This document shows, one piece after another, positions 35,855 to 43,035 of a DNA stretch of 64,000 bases. This stretch comes from Niveibacterium umoris (GTDB taxonomy: Bacteria; Pseudomonadota; Gammaproteobacteria; Burkholderiales; Rhodocyclaceae). Under the pieces are notes generated by a model that made no database searches, was not told where the DNA came from, and worked only from the letters and a program-made list of their open reading frames with translations. How positions within the stretch are numbered: position 1 is the first letter of the stretch; the number at the start of each line of letters is the position of its first letter. The position numbers were made by a program, and so were the translations under genes. The stretch lies in NCBI RefSeq assembly GCF_014197015.1, contig NZ_JACIET010000001.1:2387392-2451391 (forward strand), in the 5' to 3' direction.

Positions 35855-36738
35855 CAATCGCTCAGGGGCATGCAAAGCTCGACCGCGACCGAGTCCGCAT
35901 TCGGCACAACGTGTGGAGCATAGACCTCGACGAAGGGCTCTTCACTCAAACAGTGACCACTGTTCGGCAACCACTCGCCAAGCATCGACAACCAGGCAGC
36001 GCCAATACCCGAGGGCGCACCAGAATAGGCAAGGCACGCGTACAGCCCGCCTTCGATACGCTTGCGCGAGACGCGCTCGCCGCGCGGCTCCCAGCCTTCC
36101 GGCAGCAGTACGCAGGCATCGTAGCGGCAGCGCGAGGGCGGCGTGATCTGCGGATCATCCAGCGCCATGCCGAAGCGCGCCTGCGTCTCGAGCTTGTGCT
36201 CGGTCACCCACGCCAGACATTGCTTCCACGCCGCTTCTGCCGTCTCGCGGTAGTCGCCGACTACACGGAAGTAGGCCACCGTGCGGGCCGGTTCGCAGCG
36301 CATGCGCACGTCCAGTCCGGCGCACGGTCGATCTCCGCGCGCACGCCCCTGCACCGGATCCCAATGGCGATAGCCGCCCGCCCGCCAGGCACTCGGGTTC
36401 ATGCCGAAGTGCTGGGAAAAGGCGCGGGAGAATGCCTCGGCCGACGTAAATCCGCAGTGCTGCGCCACCGTTTGAATCGTCGTGGTGGGGTTGTGAACCA
36501 GTTGCCCCCCCGCCTTTTCAAGCCGGCGATGGCGAATGAAGTCCTGCAAGGTCTCGCCCGTCCATGCGCGAAAGATGCGGTGAAAATGGAAAGGCGAAAA
36601 CGCCGCCACCGACGCCAGCGCTTCGAGGCGCAAGGGCTCGGTTTCGGGCAGGTGGGTGTCGATGAAATCGAGCACGCGGTTCATGCGCTGCGCGAAAGCA
36701 GCGGCCTTGTCGCTGCGTTTGTCCTCAATCCTGACCAT
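35854..36738 (-). CDS. AraC family regulator with GyrI-like effector domain
   Basis: The protein is 294 residues. The N-terminal AraC double HTH (RMNRVLDFIDTHLPETEPLRLEALASVAAFSPFHFHRIF, then VAQHCGFTSAEAFSRAFSQHFGMNPSAWR) is followed by a GyrI-like small-molecule domain from about residue 135. Its features are MRCEPARTVAYFRVVGDY, RYDACVLLPEGW and GGLYACLAYSG. This Rob/MarA-with-GyrI layout is common in regulators of drug or stress responses. It sits between the GH17 gene and the GH81/GH16 operon with no coupling to either, so it may be unrelated to glucan use. The effector and targets are unknown. Confidence 0.92.
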   Translation of the reverse strand: MVRIEDKRSDKAAAFAQRMNRVLDFIDTHLPETEPLRLEALASVAAFSPFHFHRIFRAWTGETLQDFIRHRRLEKAGGQLVHNPTTTIQTVAQHCGFTSAEAFSRAFSQHFGMNPSAWRAGGYRHWDPVQGRARGDRPCAGLDVRMRCEPARTVAYFRVVGDYRETAEAAWKQCLAWVTEHKLETQARFGMALDDPQITPPSRCRYDACVLLPEGWEPRGERVSRKRIEGGLYACLAYSGAPSGIGAAWLSMLGEWLPNSGHCLSEEPFVEVYAPHVVPNADSVAVELCMPLSD

Positions 36739-36856
36739 CGCTGCTCACCCGCATGCCGTCGGGCCACCGGCCCGGTCAGCACCCTTGCGCGAGAAGGCAC
36801 ACTGTGGCCCGCGCGGGCGACTCCCGCTAGACATGTCCATACCATCCTCCTGTAGC

Positions 36857-36884
36857 GGGGCCGTCGTGCGACCCCTTATTTTTT
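36857..36884 (+). terminator. plus-strand hairpin with T-tract, no plus-strand gene upstream
   Basis: GGGGCCG (36857-36863) can pair with CGACCCC (36869-36875) with one mismatch. TTATTTTTT follows on the plus strand. The flanking genes are both on the minus strand, so its role is unclear. Confidence 0.35.
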
Positions 36885-36910
36885 GGGCGTCTGTGCGCCG
36901 ATACCTGCTT

Positions 36911-37933
36911 CTATCTTAGACGACGCGTACTGTCCCGAATGACCAGCTCGAGCGGCCGCACAGCGACCCCCTCGCGCGCAGTTTCCCCGACGAGTTCGAT
37001 CATGTCGACCGCCGCCGCGCGCCCCAATTCGTAGACCGGCTGGCGAATCGTCGTCAGCCGCGGCTCTTTCGCCACGACATCAACGGCGTCATCAAACCCG
37101 ACCAGCGAAATGTCGTCAGGCACACGAATGCCGTAACGCTGAAGGGCGATACGCGCGCCCCAGGCGGAAAGATCGTTGCCCGCGAACACGGCGGTGAACG
37201 CGGCTGCGCGTTCGAGCAGGGCGTGCATCGCCGCAAGCCCCCCGCCTTTGAGGAAGCCGCCCTGCACCACCAGGTTCGGATCGAAACGCAGACCGGCCTC
37301 TTCGAGCGCCACCCGGTAGCCGGCGAGCCGCTCCCGCGCGTCCCACTGATCGGGCGGCCCGGCGATGTGCGCGATGCGCCGGTGCCCCAGCGACAACAGA
37401 TGATTCACAGCGAGTCGTGCACCGCCAAGGTTGTCCACGCATCGCGACCGCACCCGCTCGCCGCACAGCATGCGCCCGGTCAGCACGATGGGCAGGTGCG
37501 CGGAGAGGCGCAGCAGCTGTGCGTCATCCATCATCGAACCGAGCAGTATCACGCCGTCGGCGCGCCTCGCCGCGAGCTGAAGAACCTGTTCCGCTTCCTG
37601 ACGCGCCGACCACTCGCCGCTGATGCGCAGCGCCGTGTAGCCATGCGCCGCAAGCGCGTCGGCAATACCTGCGGTGAGCGTGCTGCAATAGCTGCTCTCA
37701 CTCAACTCGGTCAGCACGCCGATGGTCTTCGCTGCGCAAATGCCGGGCGCGCCTTCGCTGGCGGTCGACTCGGCCGAGAGCAACTCACCCGCCTCGCGCA
37801 CCGCGCGCCTGCGTTCAGCATCATTGCTGCCCGACGCACTGAGCACGCGGGCAACCGTGCCGACCGGCACCCCGGTGCGCGCTGCGATCTCCGCAACGCT
37901 TGCGCCGCGAGGTGCCTTGCCCGCGCTGCTCAT
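36911..37933 (-). CDS. LacI family transcriptional regulator, last gene of glucanase operon
   Basis: This 340-residue protein has an N-terminal LacI HTH (ASVAEIAARTGVPVGTVARVLSASGSNDAERRRAV), in which the recognition helix is recognisable but the usual Ser-Arg of TVSR is Ala-Arg. The effector fold begins AKTIGVLTEL and contains SLGHRRIAHIAGP, FTAVFAGNDLSAWGARIAL, ISLVGFDDAVDVVAKEPRLTTIRQPVYELG. Its start overlaps the GH16 stop as ATGA (37930-37933), so it is co-translated with the GH81/GH16 genes and probably feeds back on them. It is a paralogue of the LacI protein at 46748. Which of the two binds TGAAAGCGCTTTCA cannot be told from sequence. Confidence 0.93.
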   Translation of the reverse strand: MSSAGKAPRGASVAEIAARTGVPVGTVARVLSASGSNDAERRRAVREAGELLSAESTASEGAPGICAAKTIGVLTELSESSYCSTLTAGIADALAAHGYTALRISGEWSARQEAEQVLQLAARRADGVILLGSMMDDAQLLRLSAHLPIVLTGRMLCGERVRSRCVDNLGGARLAVNHLLSLGHRRIAHIAGPPDQWDARERLAGYRVALEEAGLRFDPNLVVQGGFLKGGGLAAMHALLERAAAFTAVFAGNDLSAWGARIALQRYGIRVPDDISLVGFDDAVDVVAKEPRLTTIRQPVYELGRAAAVDMIELVGETAREGVAVRPLELVIRDSTRRLR

Positions 37934-38805
37934 GGGGCTGGCTGATAGACCCGCACGTATTCGACTTCCATCTGGACCGGGAAGATCTTGTCGTCGACCG
38001 GCCCACCTAGCATGCCGCCGATCGCGAGGTTCAGCAGCAGGTACTGGGGCTTGTCGAAGGGCCAGCCGCCATAGCCGCTGCCCGGGTTGGAGAACTGGAA
38101 ATAGTTCACGTTATCGACGCCGATCACGATGCGATCTTTTGTCCAGTTGAGCTGGTAATTGTGAAACGCCGTGCACGCGTCTGGCACCTGCGTGTTATCG
38201 CCACGCTGGGTGCCGTTCATGTGGTTGAACAACTTGGTGTGAATCGTGCCAAGCACCGTCGACGGCGCGCTGCCGACCTGCTCCATGATGTCGATCTCGC
38301 CATCGTCGGGCCAGACGCCCCCCGTGCCCAGCATCCAGATCGCCGGCCAGGTACCCAGCCCACAGGGCAGCTTCGCGCGGATCTCGAAGAAGCCGTAGGT
38401 CCAGCTCGCCTTGCCGCGTGTAACCAGTCGCGCCGAGGTGTAGTTCTGGCCACCCCAGTCCGAGGCGCTCTTGAGTTGCTCTTTGCGCGCCGCAATGACG
38501 AGCTTGCCGTTGCGAACCACTGCGTTCTCGGCGCGGTCGCGGGCGTAATACTGGAGTTCGTTGTTGTACCAGCCGGCCTGGTTGCGATCGGTGTCGTAGT
38601 CCCAGCGCGATGCATCCGGGAGTCCGTCGGTATCGAACTCGTCCGCCCATACCAGTTTCCAGCCTTCCGGCACACCGCCGGCAGGCATCGCGGTGTTGCC
38701 ACGATCGGCGCGCGGCGCCGCCGCGTCACTGCCGCCGCACGCCGCCAGGCCGTAGGCCATTGCCACAATGCAGGCGTAGGTACGCGTGGTGTGATTCATC
38801 GTCAT
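37930..38805 (-). CDS. GH16 family endo-beta-1,3-glucanase lipoprotein
   Basis: This 291-residue protein has a lipoprotein signal peptide ending GLAAC-GG. The GH16 fold starts WKLVWADEFDTDGLPDASRWDYD. It continues with GWYNNELQYYARDRAENAVVRNGKLVI, then FFEIRAKLPCGLGTWPAIWML and the catalytic strand E170-I-D172-I-M-E175 (nucleophile, helper, acid/base). The bulged EIDIME form with the Met is typical of laminarinase-type members. The long frame to 39291 runs inside GH81; the true start is ATG 38805, overlapping the GH81 stop as ATGA and preceded by AGGAAAG. It should release oligosaccharides from laminarin-like beta-1,3-glucans at the outer membrane. Confidence 0.94.
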   Translation of the reverse strand: MTMNHTTRTYACIVAMAYGLAACGGSDAAAPRADRGNTAMPAGGVPEGWKLVWADEFDTDGLPDASRWDYDTDRNQAGWYNNELQYYARDRAENAVVRNGKLVIAARKEQLKSASDWGGQNYTSARLVTRGKASWTYGFFEIRAKLPCGLGTWPAIWMLGTGGVWPDDGEIDIMEQVGSAPSTVLGTIHTKLFNHMNGTQRGDNTQVPDACTAFHNYQLNWTKDRIVIGVDNVNYFQFSNPGSGYGGWPFDKPQYLLLNLAIGGMLGGPVDDKIFPVQMEVEYVRVYQPAP

Positions 38806-41063
38806 GGTTTCTTTCCTGATGTAACGGCCGCCGAACGTGGCGGCACGACAAGTCGCGTGCCATCGCCGAAATTCACCGTACGTGCGCGCGGGCCAGTGTT
38901 GTAAGCGAGATAGGTGCGGGTGCCGTCTGCGCGGCGAAACACCGAGTAAAGCGGCGCGTCGGCACCGACACCCAGATCCGGGCGACCATAGGCAGCCAGG
39001 CTGCTCATCCAGTGCCAGGTGTGGCTGCGGGTCTCGCCGTCTTCGACTGCGCCGGACGGGTTCCACCGGGCGATCGCGGCATCGGCGTCGCGCAACGCGT
39101 GGTAGCCGAGCAGGATGTCCTGCCAGATGTCGCGCGGCGCCTTGCCTCCGCGGGCAAGGAAGCGCGCGAATTCGGCATCCATCGCCTCCAGATTGCGCTG
39201 GATGTAGTCCGGATCGGTGCCGAGGTAGAGCGAAGCAGTCGTGAGCGGCAGCAGGTTGATGCCGTGCACCTCGCGCGGATCTTCCGTCCACCAGGTCGTG
39301 TGGATGTACTTGTCACCCCACACCATCGCTGCATCGAGATTGCTGTATTCGGGTGCGAACACCTTGTGATGCAGGTCGAACCAGTAATGCTTGAGGGCCT
39401 CGACTTCGGTGGTGTAGAGGTAGATGCCGGTGTCGCGGATACGCTTGTTTCCGGTCGCCTCGCCCCACAGGATCATGCCCGCCCAGGCATTGATCGCCTC
39501 TGAGGATGACTCCTGATTGTTGCCATCGTAGAACGGCGCACCGCCCGACGCCCAGGAGTGGCCTTCGTAGGGGTCGAAATGGCGCAGCCGCGGGAACATG
39601 CGGTTGGCCGGGTCGGTATTGGCGATGTCGGCGATCATCAGCTCGACCATGCCGCCCCACTTTTCTCGCTTGGCCCAATCCGGGTCGCGCAGCGCGATCT
39701 GCGCGGCCGCGAAGATCCAGTAGCCGTAGTGGAAGTGGTGGTCGTTGAGCTGGTCGGCTGAACCGTATTCGTCCGGGTAGCCGATCAGTGAGCCAACGCG
39801 GGCGTTGTAATGGAAGTAGCGATCGACCTCCTCGCCCGGCGCGAACCAGCGCTGCATGCGCGCCTTGGTCGCGGCCAGGATCGCATCGCGATCGCGGGTA
39901 CGCCCCATCGCCTCGACAATGCCCATCACCTGCACCGCACGATTGAGACCCTTGCCTTCCCAGTAGGTGCCGCGGCTGCCAAGAAGCTGATCGGGCCCGA
40001 ACTGCAGATCCTCCGCGAGGAAGGCGTCGAGCTTCGTGCGCGAGGGGCCGTCGGGCAACGCTGGCCAGGCTGGCACGAAGCCGCGATAGCGGTAGCGCGT
40101 CTTGAAACTGTTGCCGCTGACGACCTTGAGTTCACCGCGGATCGACGGATAGCTCAAGGGCAACACGGCGGGCAGCAGCGGATTGTCGTGCCACTGGTGC
40201 GGGTAGAGCGCGAATACGCTGCCCTTCTCGGTGCCCTCACGCAGAAGTGTGGTGGCTGTGTAGGTGGTCGTCAGCTCACTGCGCTTTTCGTCGTACTGCC
40301 AACTCACCTGGGTATCGGTGATGAAGGCAAAGGCATACCGCCGCAGCAGGTTCACCTGCGCCGCGTCGGCCGCCTGCAGCGCCGCAACGCTGAAATAGCC
40401 CTTGCCCGGGGGCAGCACCAGTTCGAGCGTTTGCGCATCCACTTCCTGCCACTGCCCGCCGGCCGGCGCATAGAGTGCGAAGGCCCGGTCACCCACTGCC
40501 AGGCCAAGCGCGCGACCGTCTTCGGATCGGGAGAACACGCGGTAAGGTTCGCTCGACTTGAAGCGCGCATTGCCCTGTGTGAGTTCGTAGAAGCTATAGG
40601 GCGAACCGTGTGCGATGGTGGCGGTGAATCGATCCTTGCCGCTGGCCATCACCACATCGACGGCCCAGTCCGAGAAGCGACCGATACGGGCGTCTGCCGG
40701 AACGAATGCAGTGGGCGCGATGCTCAGCGTCGCCTTGTGCGCCGCGACGATATCGTTCTCTTCACGCGATCCGTTGAAGACCGCCGCAGGTCTGGGCACG
40801 TCGACCTGGAAACCCGCCGCTACCGGCCGATAGGAAGCCGGCTGCGCGTACAAGGGCTGCGCCCATTTGTCGAACAGCAGCGACGAATACCACTTGTTGG
40901 TCGGTGCCGGCCCACCTTCGTAACGCACGGCAGGGAGTTCCCGTTCGCCGCCCGGTGCGAGCGTCGTGCTGTACTGCCCGAGCCCGACCCTGACGGGCTC
41001 CGCCGACGCCGCGATGGCCCACACCGCGAGGGCGGTGACGGCGGCCAGTTTGATGCAATTCAT
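38802..41063 (-). CDS. GH81 family endo-beta-1,3-glucanase
   Basis: This 753-residue exported enzyme has a signal peptide of about 21 residues (ending AIAASA-EP). N-terminal GH81 beta domain: PTNKWYSSLLFDKWAQPLYAQPASYRP. The helical catalytic domain shows YGSADQLNDHHFHYGYWIFAAAQ (DHHFHYGY block), HSWASG, NNQESSSEAINAWAG (the acidic cluster with the proposed base) and YWFDLHHKVF. Length and motif order match bacterial GH81 laminarinases. ATG 41063 is preferred over TTG 41078. It is the second gene of the ExoP-domain lipoprotein-GH81-GH16-LacI operon. It acts on beta-1,3-glucan chains, complementing GH16 and GH17. Confidence 0.95.
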   Translation of the reverse strand: MNCIKLAAVTALAVWAIAASAEPVRVGLGQYSTTLAPGGERELPAVRYEGGPAPTNKWYSSLLFDKWAQPLYAQPASYRPVAAGFQVDVPRPAAVFNGSREENDIVAAHKATLSIAPTAFVPADARIGRFSDWAVDVVMASGKDRFTATIAHGSPYSFYELTQGNARFKSSEPYRVFSRSEDGRALGLAVGDRAFALYAPAGGQWQEVDAQTLELVLPPGKGYFSVAALQAADAAQVNLLRRYAFAFITDTQVSWQYDEKRSELTTTYTATTLLREGTEKGSVFALYPHQWHDNPLLPAVLPLSYPSIRGELKVVSGNSFKTRYRYRGFVPAWPALPDGPSRTKLDAFLAEDLQFGPDQLLGSRGTYWEGKGLNRAVQVMGIVEAMGRTRDRDAILAATKARMQRWFAPGEEVDRYFHYNARVGSLIGYPDEYGSADQLNDHHFHYGYWIFAAAQIALRDPDWAKREKWGGMVELMIADIANTDPANRMFPRLRHFDPYEGHSWASGGAPFYDGNNQESSSEAINAWAGMILWGEATGNKRIRDTGIYLYTTEVEALKHYWFDLHHKVFAPEYSNLDAAMVWGDKYIHTTWWTEDPREVHGINLLPLTTASLYLGTDPDYIQRNLEAMDAEFARFLARGGKAPRDIWQDILLGYHALRDADAAIARWNPSGAVEDGETRSHTWHWMSSLAAYGRPDLGVGADAPLYSVFRRADGTRTYLAYNTGPRARTVNFGDGTRLVVPPRSAAVTSGKKP

Positions 41064-41085
41064 TGTTTTGGTCCGCAAAGAGACA

Positions 41086-41120
41086 GGGCCTGATGGCGCC
41101 TTCAGGCGAGCATCAGGCCC
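41086..41120 (-). promoter_or_regulatory. intercistronic hairpin upstream of GH81
   Basis: GGGCCTGATG (41086-41095) and CATCAGGCCC (41111-41120) are perfect 10-bp arms. The loop contains a second stem, CGCC-TTCA-GGCG. There is no poly-T tail on the minus strand, so it may attenuate or stabilise rather than fully terminate. Confidence 0.6.
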
Positions 41121-41143
41121 CTTGCTTCATGCAATCTAAAGCG

Positions 41144-41848
41144 TCAGCCGCCGCACTTCATCATGACGTCCGCATCTTTGCCCGCGCCCGGCACGTAACG
41201 CACGTTGGCGAAGGACATCGAGAGCGCCTTGTTGGTAAAGACCACCCACGGCGTGTTGACCACCGCGAACTTGGTGCCGGCCTTCTCGAAGCAGGCAAGC
41301 GGGATCTTGACCGTGGTCGGCTTCTCGAGCGGCATCTTCTTGAGGTAATCGGTCACGTCCACCACACCCATGCACGGGTAGCGGCAGTCGACGCGCATCG
41401 TGACCTGGTCTTCCGGCGCCTGGTGCAGGACGGTGTCGAACACCAGCGCGGCATTCGCGTCGATGTAGTCGTACTGGTCGTGCGAGATCTTCGACTGCGA
41501 ATAGATCTGCCCGGTACCACCGGTCCAGGTCACCTTCACACCGTTGATGCCACCGATTTTTGTCGGCTCCGCCTTCACCGAGCCCGCATCCATCGCGCCA
41601 AGGCCGTTCTTCGGCACAACGAAGGCCCAGTTCGCCGGCGTCCCGAGGTACAGGATGTTCGGGTCGACATTGCCCTCATTGCCATAGACCACCAGTGGCG
41701 GGAGTTTGCCCGCATCGGCAGGCGCCGCTGGCGCCGCGGCGGCCGGCGCAGCGCCGGGCGTCGACGCGCAACCGGTCACGAGCGACAGTGAAAGCGCAGT
41801 CATTGCAAGCATGGCGCTGGCAGACAGCTTAGAGATCTCCTTGATCAC
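41144..41848 (-). CDS. stand-alone ExoP galactose-binding-like domain lipoprotein
   Basis: This 234-residue lipoprotein has a signal peptide ending SLVTGC-AS, then a Pro/Ala linker. The single domain resembles the C-terminal ExoP module of GH3 exo-beta-glucosidases: MRVDCRYPCMGVVDVTDYLKKMP, VKIPLACFEKAGTKFAVVNTPWVV and ALSMSFANVRYVPG. No GH3 catalytic domain is attached, so it is probably a surface glucan-binding protein. The start is GTG 41848, preceded by AAGGAGGA with about five bases spacing; the frame is open to 41956. It is the first gene of the GH81/GH16/LacI operon. A perfect LacI-type operator lies 86 bases upstream. Confidence 0.75.
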   Translation of the reverse strand: MIKEISKLSASAMLAMTALSLSLVTGCASTPGAAPAAAAPAAPADAGKLPPLVVYGNEGNVDPNILYLGTPANWAFVVPKNGLGAMDAGSVKAEPTKIGGINGVKVTWTGGTGQIYSQSKISHDQYDYIDANAALVFDTVLHQAPEDQVTMRVDCRYPCMGVVDVTDYLKKMPLEKPTTVKIPLACFEKAGTKFAVVNTPWVVFTNKALSMSFANVRYVPGAGKDADVMMKCGG

Positions 41849-41934
41849 GACATCCTCCTTGATGGACTTGGGTTCGCAGCACATTGATCGGGGCCCGGCT
41901 TTTTGGATTGGATTCGGGCCAGTCGAAAGCGTAT

Positions 41935-41948
41935 TGAAAGCGCTTTCA
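41935..41948. promoter_or_regulatory. LacI-type operator (TGAAAGCGCTTTCA)
   Basis: Perfect 14-bp palindrome in the leader of the ExoP-domain lipoprotein/GH81/GH16/LacI operon. A partial extra half-site, CGAAAGCG, lies just beside it (about 41924-41931). Confidence 0.85.
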
Positions 41949-42066
41949 TTTTGCAAGACAGCGGTCGCAAACAGCAGGATGAGTCAGGAACCCTACAGGA
42001 GCCGCCGCAGTCTCGAAGACTGCTCGGCCGGCACCTGCATGCGCAGGCTGCCGGCGGAGCGATGAA

Positions 42067-42981
42067 TTACAGGTTTTTGAGTGCCTCGGCGCGCTTGGCC
42101 TGGTACTCGGCCTCGGTGATCAGACCTTGATCAAGCATGCGCTTGAGCAACACCAGGCGGCTTTCCTGCTGGCTGAAGTGGCGCTGGACCGCGGGGTCCA
42201 CCGTCGTCGCGGGGGCGGCAGACGCCGGTGCCGCGACGGCGGGTGCGACAACCGCCGCGGGTGCCGGTTGCGGTGCGGCCAGAGGTGCTGCGGCAGGCGC
42301 CGCCTGTGCCGCCAACGACATCGCGATCCAGTCTTTGCGCACCAGGCGCGCGTCGGACCGCGCAGGTGCTGCGATTTGCACGCCCTCTGCGGCCTTGCCC
42401 CGCTTGCCGGGGTCCAGCGCACGCGTCGGCCTCGCGCCCGGGCGCAAGCCCAGCAGCGCATCGGATAACTGCACGCCAACGATCAGTTGCAGGGCACCTT
42501 CGGCGTAGAACACCCGCCCCGTGCTGGTGAGCTTCGCCCCGTAGGCGCCCAGTTCCTTGTGACGACCGGTCGTGACGAAGGTCAGATCCTGCTCCGGCGT
42601 CGCCTTGGCCAGGCTTCCTGCAATCGCGCGGGACAACCTGGACAGCTCCCCCGCCTCGAACAGTGCAACCGTGTCCTTGCCCAATACGACCTGGACTGAC
42701 GCCAGCGCCGCCGCAACCGAATCTGCGTTGAGCTGCACCGGGTGCTGGTTCGGCGCCCCCTGCTCGGCCGCCGGGCGCTGTTGCAACTCGATGTAGTCCC
42801 ATGGACTCAGGTTCAGCCGATCCGCCGGATTCGCAATCCACACCGTCAGCCGGCTCTCGCTGTCGCTGAAAAGATCGGTCAAGCCATCCAGCGGCCCGGC
42901 ATGGGCCGGCACGCCGGCGAAGGCCGCCGCCATGGTGAGCGCCAGACAAATGCGGCGCACTGTATGGGAAGACTTGCTCAT
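42067..42981 (-). CDS. exported protein of unknown function with SHOCT-like C-terminus
   Basis: This 304-residue protein has a signal peptide ending GVPAHA-GP and a strong AGGAGA ribosome site before ATG 42981. Residues 25-190 are unrecognised (SRLTVWIANPADRLNLSPWDYIEL, with possible alpha/beta character). A long Ala/Pro linker (about 230-265) follows. The C-terminus has a SHOCT-type short helical motif (LVLLKRMLDQGLITEAEYQAKRAEAL), often an oligomerisation element. It lies 54 bases downstream of the giant GH94-related gene on the same strand and is probably co-transcribed, so it may serve glucan uptake or envelope adaptation. Nothing shows its function. Confidence 0.7.
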   Translation of the reverse strand: MSKSSHTVRRICLALTMAAAFAGVPAHAGPLDGLTDLFSDSESRLTVWIANPADRLNLSPWDYIELQQRPAAEQGAPNQHPVQLNADSVAAALASVQVVLGKDTVALFEAGELSRLSRAIAGSLAKATPEQDLTFVTTGRHKELGAYGAKLTSTGRVFYAEGALQLIVGVQLSDALLGLRPGARPTRALDPGKRGKAAEGVQIAAPARSDARLVRKDWIAMSLAAQAAPAAAPLAAPQPAPAAVVAPAVAAPASAAPATTVDPAVQRHFSQQESRLVLLKRMLDQGLITEAEYQAKRAEALKNL

Positions 42982-43035
42982 GCTTTTCTCCTGATTCGGC
43001 CCGGGCAACGCGCCGTCGCGCCCCCCCAAGCCGGG

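Noticed and set aside
36807-36818. GC-only palindrome GCCCGCGCGGGC
   Set aside because: Such palindromes are expected by chance in DNA this GC-rich and no promoter element is nearby.
38806-39291. N-terminal extension of the GH16 frame
   Set aside because: It lies wholly inside GH81 in another frame; the ATG at 38805 has a ribosome site and is followed by a lipoprotein signal peptide.
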